Assembly: GCA_003298465.1 (NCBI GenBank)
Contig: QNGA01000014.1
Span: 1 to 64,000 of the forward strand
Length of the DNA: 64,000 nt
Direction of reading: 5' to 3'
From: a halophilic archaeon
GTDB taxonomy: Archaea > Halobacteriota > Halobacteria > Halobacteriales > Haladaptataceae
The notes under the pieces were generated by a model. The model was not told the origin of the DNA. It saw nothing but the letters and a program-made list of their open reading frames with translations, and did not search any database. The position numbers were made by a program, and so were the translations under genes. How positions within the stretch are numbered: position 1 is the stretch's first letter; each line of letters starts with the position of its first letter. Positions 42,863 through 51,182 of the stretch are shown here, piece by piece.

Positions 42863-43925
42863 GAGCGTGTCATAGAAAGCCTCCCAAGGGAGGCCGCAGG
42901 GTTTGGAAACTGTGTCCAGCAGTACCAACGCCCTGCAAGACGTAGCATCGGTAGACGACTTCTTGAATGCGGCGGCTACCGAAACAGTGCCGCTGTTCGA
43001 ACACCTTGAGTTCGAGTTTCTACTGGAGTACGATGTGTTCGCCCCCGCTCGCCGGGGGCGAACACGAGTGCATCAGCCGCCAGATCTCTTTTGCGGCTTT
43101 CTACACTGCTATTACAAGAATATCTACGGGACACGCCCAGTTACACGGGAACTCCAGCACAGCCTCGTCTGGTACTACTGCGGACTCGACAAACCGCCAT
43201 CCAGAGACACCATTGACCGCTTTCTCACCGACCTCGAACACGGTGTTGACGATGTCTTCGACAGGCTCGTCGAGCAGGCCGCCGCCCGCGGCCTGCTCGA
43301 CTCCACGTACTCAATCGATTCGACCCATGTCGAAGCGATCCAATACAACGACGCTGCCTCGTGGAACTACGACCCAACAGCCGAGGAGCACTACTACGGC
43401 TTCGGCTGTACGATCGTCTCAACCGGCGGAAAGATCCCGATAGCAGCGGAGTTCACACAGACCAAACAGGCCGATCAAGAGACGGCGATGCGCGTCACGC
43501 GTGACGCGCTCGCCGTCGATACACCAATCTGGATGCTTGGAGACAGCGCGTACGATATCCTCGATTGGCACGACCACCTTCTGGCTGTAGGGGTCGTGCC
43601 AATCGCTCCGTACAATCCGCGAAACACCGACGATCCACTCGATATCGAGTACAGGGTCGAAACCCGCATTACCGAACACAGTGAAGACGTTCAGCTGAAG
43701 CAATCCATCTTGGAGGAGACGTACAACCACCGGACAGGCGTCGAACGAACCAACGATGCAGTCAAGGACTGCGGCCTCGGGCGCGAACGTGCCCGAGGCC
43801 GCGTCCACGCACGAACAGAAGTGTACGTTGCGCTCTGCCTCCGACTGGTCGTTGCAATCACCAACTACGAGCGAGAAAACGATCCGGGCTGCGAGAAGCT
43901 ATGAGATGCATTCTATGACACGCTC
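42863..43925 (+). mobile_element. complete DDE insertion sequence, 1063 bp
   Basis: A perfect 15-bp terminal inverted repeat: GAGCGTGTCATAGAA at 42863-42877 and its complement TTCTATGACACGCTC at 43911-43925. One transposase gene fills the element. I see no clear target duplication. It lies between the coiled-coil remnant and a TnpB remnant. Several strong internal hairpins are described as a finding. Confidence 0.85.
42903..43904 (+). CDS. IS5-like DDE transposase
   Basis: A 333-residue protein. Acidic triad Asp139 (SIDSTHVEA), Asp214 (MLGDSAYD) and Glu281 (HRTGVERTNDAVK) lies in the order and spacing of a transposase DDE domain. The N-terminal part carries helix-rich DNA-binding sequence (FLHCYYKNIYGTRPVTRELQ). 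Full length and intact, flanked by matching terminal repeats, so the element may still be active. Family placement (IS5-like/transposase DDE) is by motif; the ISH subgroup is not resolved. Confidence 0.85.
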   Translation: METVSSSTNALQDVASVDDFLNAAATETVPLFEHLEFEFLLEYDVFAPARRGRTRVHQPPDLFCGFLHCYYKNIYGTRPVTRELQHSLVWYYCGLDKPPSRDTIDRFLTDLEHGVDDVFDRLVEQAAARGLLDSTYSIDSTHVEAIQYNDAASWNYDPTAEEHYYGFGCTIVSTGGKIPIAAEFTQTKQADQETAMRVTRDALAVDTPIWMLGDSAYDILDWHDHLLAVGVVPIAPYNPRNTDDPLDIEYRVETRITEHSEDVQLKQSILEETYNHRTGVERTNDAVKDCGLGRERARGRVHARTEVYVALCLRLVVAITNYERENDPGCEKL

Positions 43926-44054
43926 TGTAACGGGAAATCGCCTGCGGAGTCTGGAACCGCTGTGCCTTCGGGTGTACGTTCCGACACAGAAACAGGAAGC
44001 CCCGACCGCAACAAGCAAGGGCCGGGGAGGCCCGAGCGCGGTCGGTCGGGGTAG
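43926..44054 (+). pseudogene. TnpB C-terminal tail of an IS200/IS605-type element
   Basis: The frame directly after the insertion sequence reads CNGKSPAESGTAVPSGVRSD then TETGSPDRNKQ and stops. The TETGSP segment is the tail of haloarchaeal TnpB proteins. The downstream GGGTAGTTCAC at 44048-44058 matches the end at 50836-50846. A remnant without the nuclease domain. Confidence 0.5.
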
Positions 44055-44075
44055 TTCACAAGCCGTCTCTGTCGT

Positions 44076-45095
44076 TCACGAACGGAGTACGAACGGCCCT
44101 GCGGAAGCTGTCTTCCTTGCGACAGTCGCCACGCGGAGCATGTACGCGGTTAACACAACAAATGGGGCCAAAGCGACAGTGAAGGTCACCGCAACGAAGG
44201 TCAATAGCGGCGGTAGCCCTAACAGCCACATGTCTGGGAGAAGTCCCGCGTTGATAGCAAGGATGGACGTAGCTGTGACGAGTGTCGCCGGGAGCGATAT
44301 CAATAAGAGTGTCCGCGAAAGCTCTGAAATTTCCCGGCTGTAATATAGCGTTTTGAAGTACTCCCTTCCAGTTGCAAACAATTCCAACGCTCGGAGTAGT
44401 TCGTCGAACTGCTCATCTGTATCCTCCGAAAACTGGCTTGAATACGAGTTCGTAATCTGTCTAGATCGATTTATCAAGTTTCCATAGTCCATTTCAAGCC
44501 CGAGCCAGAGTACTCCAAACTCCCCTCCTGTGACACGGTTCAATGACTGTTCAAGGTACGTGGCAGTATCGGAAATCGACTCGACATATTCCAGGAGGTC
44601 ACTTGCGAATTCCTCGTCAGCACCTTCGGTGACATCCTCCAGAGCCTGAGCCCGCTCGTGAATGACCTCGGACATCAGATCAAGGAACGTGTTGGGGTCC
44701 GATGGACTCTCCTCACCGTCAGCGATTCGGCCGACCTCTCTTCTGAACTCCATGGTTTTCTCAATGCGATCCTGTTGAGTACTGATGTCGGTGATGTCGT
44801 AGGAGAGAACGATAGAATTGATAGAGACCACAATGGACACCAGCAGAATAATACCACTCAGGAATGCAGTAAGGACCGACTGGACGGCCGATGTCTCGGT
44901 GAGGAGCCGCTGCAGCTGGAATGTCCAGACGGTACCAATCACGAGGATAGCGATAAATGTTACCGAAAGTAGCGCCGCGGTGACCGCGTATCGGTTCCCT
45001 TCAAGGAGTACCCATCGGCCCAGTTTGAGTCCCCGCTCTCTCGTCGGTAGCGGAAACCAACTGCGCAAGCTCTCATAGTCGTCGATGACGCTCAT
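44076..45095 (-). CDS. membrane protein, four TM helices
   Basis: A 339-residue protein. Hydrophobic pairs lie at about 37-60 (AVTAALLSVTFIAILVIGTV) with 74-98, and at about 262-285 (TLLLISLPATLVTATSILAI) with 295-322. Between them is a helical cytoplasmic domain with coiled coil (DISTQQDRIEKTMEFRREVG) and a loop IHERAQALEDVTEG. This layout occurs in haloarchaeal proteins of unknown function. No family name offered. Confidence 0.65.
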   Translation of the reverse strand: MSVIDDYESLRSWFPLPTRERGLKLGRWVLLEGNRYAVTAALLSVTFIAILVIGTVWTFQLQRLLTETSAVQSVLTAFLSGIILLVSIVVSINSIVLSYDITDISTQQDRIEKTMEFRREVGRIADGEESPSDPNTFLDLMSEVIHERAQALEDVTEGADEEFASDLLEYVESISDTATYLEQSLNRVTGGEFGVLWLGLEMDYGNLINRSRQITNSYSSQFSEDTDEQFDELLRALELFATGREYFKTLYYSREISELSRTLLLISLPATLVTATSILAINAGLLPDMWLLGLPPLLTFVAVTFTVALAPFVVLTAYMLRVATVARKTASAGPFVLRS

Positions 45096-45273
45096 GCTAC
45101 TACTCTTATCGATATTCCCACGAGATATGTTTAGTAATTGGAGTACTATGTCCGTTCACCTGTGTTGCTGACGGTATCATTGTCTCCACCATCCATAGCA
45201 CGTAGTGTGGGAAGCGCCTTGTCCGCTCGCTCCATCACAGTGAATGCTTGCCCCTACTACGGCGTACGCATTG

Positions 45274-45633
45274 TTAACAACTTCCACTCCAAGGGTGAGA
45301 GCGAAGAAGGGCACTACTTGGCGAGGTGAATCGCTCGCAGTGCTGGACGATATTGAGCGAGCCCGTCCAGCGGGCGAATGTCTCACTGTGGTCGGTTTCA
45401 TCAAAACGCCAGTACTGCCAGGCGTGGACCAGTTCGTGCCGGACCGTCTTGCAGAACTGCTGCCAGCCGAACTCCCGGTAGGTGTTCCAGGTGAGCCAGA
45501 TCGTGGCCGACTTAGTGTCTGGATCGTATTCGGTGACGCCAGCCTGTTGCTGGGCCCGCTCGGAAACCTCCCAGTCAATCGCTTCAACGGGGAACTCAGG
45601 GAAGTGTTCGGCAGCGACGTCGGCTGCGTGCAT
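45274..45633 (-). CDS. truncated SprT-like protein
   Basis: A 119-residue copy of the gene at 30227-30685, with MHAADVAAEHFPEFPVEAID and an intact CKTVRHELVHAWQYW. The C-terminal zinc ribbon is gone: after HCERFTSPS the frame runs into unrelated sequence (SALLRSHPWSGSC). It may be expressed but lacks the ribbon that the full copy carries. Probably decaying. Confidence 0.6.
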   Translation of the reverse strand: MHAADVAAEHFPEFPVEAIDWEVSERAQQQAGVTEYDPDTKSATIWLTWNTYREFGWQQFCKTVRHELVHAWQYWRFDETDHSETFARWTGSLNIVQHCERFTSPSSALLRSHPWSGSC

Positions 45634-45799
45634 TTACGACTGATCGAATAGAGCTGATCGAGGTATGAGAAGAAGATCTAAATAGGGTTCTTTCATCGGT
45701 TAACAGTACCTAGTCGGTCTCTGTCTTTGGTCAATCCACTACCCTGTTATAAAAGACGTTGTAGGTACAACCGCTACGTATCCCTCGCTGAGGTGCATT

Positions 45800-46012
45800 T
45801 TGTCAGTCACAATGATACAGACAGACCGTGGAGCCGAAGCCGACGGTGAATGGTGTGAGAGCTGTGCTGTCCAGACGCCGCACGACGTCTCGATCGAACT
45901 CCGCACGGAAAGCGAGAAAGACAACAATGCAAAATTCTCGCGTGAACCATATCGCATCACGCAGTGCCAGATGTGCGGTGAAACGACGAGCCAGCGGATG
46001 AACAACGTCTAA
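45800..46012 (+). CDS. DUF7835-like zinc beta-ribbon protein
   Basis: A 70-residue protein with WCESCAVQTPHDVSIEL and YRITQCQMCGETTSQR, two CxxC knuckles forming one zinc ribbon, as in the haloarchaeal DUF7835 group. A start at 45812 (MIQTDRGAEADGEWCESCAV) is also possible. Likely nucleic-acid binding; function unknown. Confidence 0.75.
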   Translation: MSVTMIQTDRGAEADGEWCESCAVQTPHDVSIELRTESEKDNNAKFSREPYRITQCQMCGETTSQRMNNV

Positions 46013-46204
46013 ACGACGCTGGCTTGCTCCCCGTTGGAGCCTGCCTTCTGGCGTCGCGGTCGGATAACAAAATGACAACAGGGAGACCATGATAACTATT
46101 TATACTATTGCGACTAGCAGAGAGACGCTGTTTGCCAATCGCAAGTGAGGGCCGTGTGTACCTGCTACTTGCCAGTATCGCACGTATGGTTCGGTAGTGT
46201 AGCG

Positions 46205-46537
46205 TCAGAAATCGTCGGCAAGATCGATCATTTCCTGCACCATCGTTTCGACCTGCGCAGGAATTGTCGGAGTGATTGTTTTCGTTGATCGATCATACTC
46301 GATGATGTTGTAGTCGGCGAGCTTTGGAAGATGAATATGAGCGAGTTCCCGTGCTCGGTCAGCGCTACTATCACTGGCAAGTGATGGGTCAGATAAGTCG
46401 GTGGCAGCTACTCGGGTAGTGAGTTCGTCGACTGTCAGTGGTTCATCGGCGGCTGCTAGCGTCACTAGGAGTTCACGACGGCGGGAGTCGGCAAACAGTT
46501 TGTAGACAGTATCTGGCGATAGTTCGCGGGTGGACAT
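46205..46537 (-). CDS. DUF7344-like winged-helix regulator
   Basis: A 110-residue protein from the ATG at 46537 (MSTRELSPDTVYKLFADSRR). A longer frame from 46612 adds a leader I do not trust. LLVTLAAADEPLTVDELTTR and ARELAHIHLPKLADYNIIEY are the family helices, followed by a TKTITPT wing. The third such regulator in the window. Confidence 0.75.
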   Translation of the reverse strand: MSTRELSPDTVYKLFADSRRRELLVTLAAADEPLTVDELTTRVAATDLSDPSLASDSSADRARELAHIHLPKLADYNIIEYDRSTKTITPTIPAQVETMVQEMIDLADDF

Positions 46538-46667
46538 GCTTCGGTCTTGCTGTGCTTGCTGATGGGGAGTAGAGGTCACAGAGGATGGTAGACACGTGTT
46601 CGGGTTACCCATCGTTGTTGTAGCGTCAAGGCTTTAATAGAGAAGTGGTGATTCATCTGCTTGGAAG

Positions 46668-47333
46668 TCATTTGTTCTCTTGGTGTTCCGTCCCGAGGAC
46701 GGTGCGAAGCACGGCTTCGTTGGCTCGGCGGAGACGCTGGGAGAGCGCTTGCTGGCTGATGTCGAACTCCGTGGCAAGCTCGGTGAGCGTTACTTGCTGT
46801 GGTGATGCGAAATACCCGCGGTCAAGTGCCCGTTCGAGTGCTTCCTGCTGTTTGTCTGTAAGTCCGTGGATGTTTTGTTGAATGCCACGGTCGCCTAACT
46901 CATAGAGACGAGTCACGGTGAGGACGAGATCATAGTTGCGACAAGCATCATGGAATGCCGAGAGCTGGTCGTTTGTCGGAAAGAGTAGTTGGAACTCCCA
47001 ATCTTGGCCACTATGTCCGAACGAGTCGAGGATACTGCCACGGCTGTCGGTCAGCGCATCAAAAAAGGTACTTGCTGGGACATCCCATTCAATCGTGTAC
47101 AGTGTCCGGCCACCGGTCTGGCCAAGATGTTCGAACGAAAGCACATGGTCGCTGGCATGGATGCGCTGTTCGAATGCATCTCTGTCACCACCCCAGACCC
47201 AACACAGCGGCACGACTTGCTCGCCAATTGGGACGACTTTCTCGAAGTGAATATAGAGATCTGGGTCAGCAGTGAGGAGTTGGCCAAGCGGGAATCCCTC
47301 GGGATCAAGGGCTAACTCGACAATGACCGCCAT
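46668..47333 (-). CDS. HTH-10 family regulator
   Basis: A 221-residue protein from the ATG at 47333 (MAVIVELALDPEGFPLGQLL); an upstream start adds a basic, non-acidic leader. The C-terminal part (LTDKQQEALERALDRGYFAS, then LTELATEFDISQQALSQRLR) is the HTH-10 domain. The N-terminal part is the usual beta-rich sensor (FEKVVPIGEQVVPLCWVWGG). Target unknown; no obvious enzyme gene adjoins it. Confidence 0.8.
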   Translation of the reverse strand: MAVIVELALDPEGFPLGQLLTADPDLYIHFEKVVPIGEQVVPLCWVWGGDRDAFEQRIHASDHVLSFEHLGQTGGRTLYTIEWDVPASTFFDALTDSRGSILDSFGHSGQDWEFQLLFPTNDQLSAFHDACRNYDLVLTVTRLYELGDRGIQQNIHGLTDKQQEALERALDRGYFASPQQVTLTELATEFDISQQALSQRLRRANEAVLRTVLGTEHQENK

Positions 47334-47467
47334 CTTATCTGTAAACGAGCGTGAGCGACATGAAACTGATGGGCTCATCCCATGATTCTCATCTCAATAA
47401 GTAAGTAACCGTCTCGGGGTTTGGAGCAGACTTGGTGATATCGGCGTGTCGTTGGATCGAAGACCCC

Positions 47468-47530
47468 TCAGCCGATCGAGTCAACAGGCAACTCGGAGAA
47501 GTGCTCGGTAGTGACGTCGGCCGCGTGCAT
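47468..47530 (-). pseudogene. N-terminal fragment of SprT-like gene
   Basis: MHAADVTTEHFSELPVDSIG followed by a stop, 20 codons matching the start of the copies at 30685 and 45633. Upstream on the same strand ATQATLLDRA with an in-frame stop resembles the small SWIM-module gene (TTQAALLDRA). A third and very short copy of that region. Confidence 0.55.
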
Positions 47531-47640
47531 TCACGCCCGGTCGAGCAGGGTCGCCTGCGTCGCCAGCACACTATTCACATGGGTTTTAACACGCCTACCG
47601 ATAGGTTACAGATATGATAAAACATGAGGAAGGGAAGATA

Positions 47641-47859
47641 TCAGGGGTCGGAGTTAGAAAGAGCAGAGTGCCATGATTCTGGTAGCTCTTGATCAATGTA
47701 ATTGCTTTCTACCGTTGTTACCTTACAATCGCATGCTAATGATTCTGTGAAGCGCGACCCCTCACTACTCCCCTCAAAGAAGCGTACAGCTCGAACAATC
47801 TTTTCTCCACATTCAGCACATACAGGGACTTGCCTACGATTGTCGCTTGGCTGGCCCAT
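47641..47859 (-). CDS. small zinc-binding protein
   Basis: A 72-residue protein with CAECGEKIVRAVRFFEGS and a later CDCK. The cysteines suggest a single zinc knuckle. No family recognised. Confidence 0.5.
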   Translation of the reverse strand: MGQPSDNRRQVPVCAECGEKIVRAVRFFEGSSEGSRFTESLACDCKVTTVESNYIDQELPESWHSALSNSDP

Positions 47860-48202
47860 AGAAGATTTGACCGCCGTTGAAGTTAAGAACTTTCTCTATT
47901 CTTCCCGTTGCGTTTAGCCTTCCATTGTGAGCCGGCCGCTTGATTGAAGACCGCGTCGGTGAGGGTAAAACGGGAATCGTTGTGTCCTACCGACTGGGTT
48001 CGTCGTGCTGATATGGACAGAAAGGACAGTTTCGTGCCGCCAACTGCCGTTTATCGCGTTGGTGCACTTCACCTCGATACTCCACGTTGATGGTAGCATG
48101 GACTTTCCTGCTTTCTGCTTGCTGATTTGCATTGGTTTCTAGCAGTTATCGCCGCAAGTCCCATGGCCATACGAGAAGATAGGTACTCTGAAAGGGGTCA
48201 AT
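47860..48202. other. region without a confident gene
   Basis: About 340 bp. A 72-codon minus-strand frame at 47914-48132 has unlikely composition. Upstream of the transporter gene. Confidence 0.3.
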
Positions 48203-49177
48203 GTGAGCGACGAAGACGAGGATTCACCACCTAGAGTGCGCAGGCGTGACCGTGCCGCATCTGGAGCCCCAGCTGCTGGCTGGGCACTCAGTGACCGCTT
48301 CGCATGGGAAGAAATCCACCAACGACTCCTCGCGTCTGCTGACGAAGTCATCGGCAACACTACCAGGGAGCTGTTTTTTAGTGGATTCACCGCTGGATTC
48401 GCTATCGTGCTGACGTTTATCGGCTATGCAGTTGGAAGTGCAAACTTTCCAAATAATGACTTTCTCGCTACTGTCCTCTACCCGATTGGATTCCTGTATA
48501 TCATTCTAGGCCGGTACGAGCTTTACACTGAGAAAACTCTCCCACCGGTGAAATTGGTGCTGACCAGACTGGCCAGCCTCCCGCTCTTGTTGCACATGTG
48601 GGGCGTCGTATTAGTGGCGAATATCGTAGGGGCAGGGATCGGCGTGTTCATCCTCGCCAACACGCATGTCCTCGCACCGGATGCGATGCAAGCCGGAGCC
48701 GAGTTTGTCCGCCATGGCCTCGAAATCGGGTGGTGGGATGTGTTCTTCAAGGCCCTGTTCGCGGGGTGGCTGGTCGCCGGTGTAGTATGGCTTGGAACAG
48801 CAGCACGCGATACAATTTCGCGATTGATAATCATCTACCTCGTCTTCTACATGATTCCCACCGTCGGCCTGTTCCATGTGGTTTCCTCAGGAGCCGAGGC
48901 TCTGTTCTTCGTATTCCTTGGGGTTCCTGGGCCGGACTTGTTCACCATCTTCTACGAGTTCTGGCTCCCGGTGTTGCTCGGCAACACGTTCGGCGGCGTG
49001 GTGCTGATCGCGCTCGGTACCTATATTCAATCCAAACAGCGGCGCTATCCTGAGATTCGCGTTCTCTCGTTGCGCGAACTCCTGTTCACTCTGGAAGGAG
49101 GCCGCCCGTTCGACACGCCCAGACCAGGGATTCGATTGACCGCCGAAGATGAGGAAACCGGGACGAAAAACGAGTGA
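48203..49177 (+). CDS. formate/nitrite transporter (FNT) family protein
   Basis: A 324-residue protein with a GTG start. Six to seven hydrophobic segments, including FFSGFTAGFAIVLTFIGYAV, then WGVVLVANIVGAGIGVFILA and LGNTFGGVVLIALGTYI. The G-N-T-F-G-G segment is a hallmark of FNT channels, which form pentamers moving formate, nitrite or hydrosulfide. The acidic N-terminus (MSDEDEDSPPRVRR) and C-terminus are cytoplasmic. It has no linked formate dehydrogenase. Substrate uncertain. Confidence 0.8.
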   Translation: MSDEDEDSPPRVRRRDRAASGAPAAGWALSDRFAWEEIHQRLLASADEVIGNTTRELFFSGFTAGFAIVLTFIGYAVGSANFPNNDFLATVLYPIGFLYIILGRYELYTEKTLPPVKLVLTRLASLPLLLHMWGVVLVANIVGAGIGVFILANTHVLAPDAMQAGAEFVRHGLEIGWWDVFFKALFAGWLVAGVVWLGTAARDTISRLIIIYLVFYMIPTVGLFHVVSSGAEALFFVFLGVPGPDLFTIFYEFWLPVLLGNTFGGVVLIALGTYIQSKQRRYPEIRVLSLRELLFTLEGGRPFDTPRPGIRLTAEDEETGTKNE

Positions 49178-49203
49178 GATACGCGGCGTTCTTGGAATCC
49201 AAA

Positions 49204-49269
49204 TCCGTCGATACTGTCGGTGAGCGTGCGCTGGTCGGCGACGTCGGGAAGCGTCTGTTGACGAGTCAT
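49204..49269 (-). pseudogene. N-terminal fragment of the small SWIM-module gene
   Basis: MTRQQTLPDVADQRTLTDSI then DG matches the copies at 33457 and 53015. The frame then continues antisense to the transporter gene with unrelated residues. Truncated copy. Confidence 0.6.
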
Positions 49270-49289
49270 AAAAACAAGGAGAGAAGGAG

Positions 49290-49733
49290 TTAGCAGCAGT
49301 TGGCAAGCACGCGTTTGTCGGTGGTTTCAGTCCCGCAGCGCTCGCAGCGCCAGTAGCGGTGATCGACGTTGCCGTACGTGTCCTGGCCGATGTGTGGGCC
49401 AGTGATGCGCGGCCCGTCATCAGTCTCGTCACTCGCGTCGTCATCAGTGGGGAAGGCGTCGAGGGAGCCGTCGGCGGTCGCGTCTTCGACAGCGGCCATG
49501 TACTTGCAGTGAGCGTTGCGGTGGACGTGATGAGGATAAGTGCACGCCATTGCGTCGCCGGTCACGTCGTCGAGTGTCACCGTATACTGGTGCTCGTCGG
49601 GGTTCTCGTAGCTCTCATTCGTCACGTCGACCATTCCGGGGGCGTCGACGGCGAAGCTAAATTGTTCCCACTGCGCGCGTTTCTGTGCCTTCTCGTCAGA
49701 TGCAGCCACGTCTTTGGCAGTGGCGAGAGTCAT
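49290..49733 (-). CDS. SWIM zinc-finger-like protein, SWIM ligands altered
   Basis: A 147-residue protein. The middle region CTYPHHVHRNAHCKYMAAVE is where the haloarchaeal SWIM finger (CxC...CxH) lies, but the second Cys is Tyr and the final His is Tyr. The C-terminal part has CERCGTETTDKRVLANCC, a second ribbon that is intact. SWIM proteins bind nucleic acids or protein. The small gene starting at 49269 follows 20 bp downstream. It is the least decayed of three copies in length but has lost the SWIM ligands. Confidence 0.7.
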   Translation of the reverse strand: MTLATAKDVAASDEKAQKRAQWEQFSFAVDAPGMVDVTNESYENPDEHQYTVTLDDVTGDAMACTYPHHVHRNAHCKYMAAVEDATADGSLDAFPTDDDASDETDDGPRITGPHIGQDTYGNVDHRYWRCERCGTETTDKRVLANCC

Positions 49734-49859
49734 TTCAAATGAGGTTGGGAGTTGCCGTCTGTGAGACCGATCGCTACTGTCATTCCTGGCAGCAGTTGTT
49801 TTGGCGAGGTGAACGATACCAACAGCAGTCTTATTACTCTCTATTACATGCTGTTACAC

Positions 49860-50240
49860 ATGCCAGTCGATTTCGACAGCTATCAGCCATCGAATCTCCC
49901 GAAGGAGGATACGAACGGACGGCGCATACTTGAATTCCTTGCCGACAACGCAGACCTTGGGTATCGTGCCGGCGAGCTCGCAGAGGAACTTGCGCTCCCC
50001 CGTGGCAGCGTTGGGACGACGCTAACCCGTCTTGAAAATCGCGGTCTCGTTCGGCACAAAGGCGATTATTGGGCGATCAACCCAGATGCCTACGACGCCC
50101 ATACTGCAAGCCTCATCGGGTTGGAAACAGTGGCAATGGAATTCGAGGGCGACTACTACGACCAGAACCCAGACTGGGATGCAGATCTGCCGGACCTCGA
50201 GGAGCAAGAACAAAATGAGAGTACACCGGAGGAGGAGTGA
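49860..50240 (+). CDS. winged-helix antitoxin of an HTH-MazF pair
   Basis: A 126-residue protein from the ATG at 49860 (MPVDFDSYQPSNLPKEDTNG). Earlier in-frame starts lie in the upstream region. ILEFLADNADLGYRAGELAE and LPRGSVGTTLTRLENRGLVR form a winged helix; the acidic tail (DLEEQEQNE) probably binds the toxin. It stops within the start of the MazF-like gene. Likely represses the operon. Confidence 0.78.
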   Translation: MPVDFDSYQPSNLPKEDTNGRRILEFLADNADLGYRAGELAEELALPRGSVGTTLTRLENRGLVRHKGDYWAINPDAYDAHTASLIGLETVAMEFEGDYYDQNPDWDADLPDLEEQEQNESTPEEE

Positions 50241-50560
50241 TGTATGACCGTGGAGTGGTGGTCGTTGCTGCGGATCCGTTTGGGAACACACCGCGTCGAC
50301 CATATCTAATCGTCAGCGGAGATGGGCACCCGTTTGCTGGCGAACAATACATCGCACTCGGAATTACATCAAAGGAGTATGCTAATAGTCTCCCGCTTAC
50401 AGACGCGTTTGAAACCGGAGCCCTAAGTCAGGACTCGTTTGTTTCGCCCTGGGCTGTTGTTTCGCTCATGGATATCGATATCGACCGGGCAGTTGCTCGA
50501 CTCAATGAAGAATTTGTGACGACAGCAGTCGAGCAGATGGCTGGATACGTTCACGAGTAG
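50240..50560 (+). CDS. MazF/PemK-like toxin
   Basis: A 106-residue protein. ATG at 50240 overlaps the antitoxin stop; a GTG one codon earlier is possible. MYDRGVVVVAADPFGNTPRR, then PYLIVSGDGHPFAGEQYIAL, is the fold of PemK/MazF toxins, with the arginine of RRPYLIV and the later SxxSPWAVVSLMDID core. Such toxins cut RNA. A truncated insertion element follows directly. Confidence 0.75.
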   Translation: MYDRGVVVVAADPFGNTPRRPYLIVSGDGHPFAGEQYIALGITSKEYANSLPLTDAFETGALSQDSFVSPWAVVSLMDIDIDRAVARLNEEFVTTAVEQMAGYVHE

Positions 50561-50561
50561 G

Positions 50562-50828
50562 ACGACCAAAGAATGTGCGTCGTGTGGCGTTTCAACTGGC
50601 AAACCGTTGTGGATCCGAGAACATTCCTGTCCCGCTCGCGGATTTGAGGCTGACAGGGACGCAAACGCAGCGTGGAAGATTCTTTCTCGTGGTCTTGAAG
50701 ATGTAGGAGTGAGACACTCCGAATCAATGCCTGTGGAGACTGCACTCCCTGTGGATACACCTGTATCTGCAAAGCGCGTCGTGGAAGCAGGAAGCCTACC
50801 CTCACGGAGCGAACGGCGTCAGCCGTGA
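50562..50828 (+). pseudogene. TnpB C-terminal fragment (IS200/IS605 type)
   Basis: The frame reads TTKECASCGVSTGKPLWIRE and later CPARGFEADRDANAAWKIL, which is the TnpB zinc finger (CxxC...CxxR) and the conserved DRDANAA motif, then ESMPVETALPVDTPVSAKRV and a stop. The catalytic RuvC Asp/Glu residues earlier in TnpB are missing. The element's right end GGGTAGTTCAC follows at 50836-50846. Confidence 0.8.
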
Positions 50829-50848
50829 GTGAGTAGGGTAGTTCACCT

Positions 50849-51103
50849 ACCAAAGCAGAAGCTGATGAACACCTGCGAGAAAGTAGCTTGACCGCTACTA
50901 TTGTTCGTCCTGGCCTATTAACGAATGAGTCCGCTACAGGTTAGATCGAAGTGGGTGATGACCTTGCGAGAGACGGTGAAATCCCACGCGCTGACGTTGC
51001 CCAAACGCTCGTCACCGCATTGCCACTGGAGAACACCTACGGCAAGATGTTCGAAATCCTTGGCAGAGAGACGCCAATCGAGATCGCGTTGAACGATCTG
51101 TGA
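50849..51103 (+). pseudogene. C-terminal fragment of an NAD(P)-binding SDR-like protein
   Basis: Starting directly beyond the TnpB element end, the frame reads TKAEADEHLRESSLTATIVR then PGLLTNESATG, an in-frame TAG at 50942-50944, and IEVGDDLARDGEIPRADVAQ. This is the C-terminal half of NAD(P)H-binding atypical SDR proteins (TIVRPG motif). The N-terminal half is lost, apparently at the element insertion. Confidence 0.7.
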
Positions 51104-51182
51104 GAGCATGGTTGAGTGCGGACGGTCTTGCTAGGCCGGTGCCATAACGCTAAATGCCGCGAGGCCACCTAGAAATAGTACT

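Noticed and set aside
42290..42928. Minus-strand frame of 212 codons
   Set aside because: It lies antisense to the coiled-coil remnant and the insertion-sequence end, with random composition.
47914..48132. Minus-strand frame of 72 codons
   Set aside because: Composition is not haloarchaeal and there is no promoter or neighbour support.
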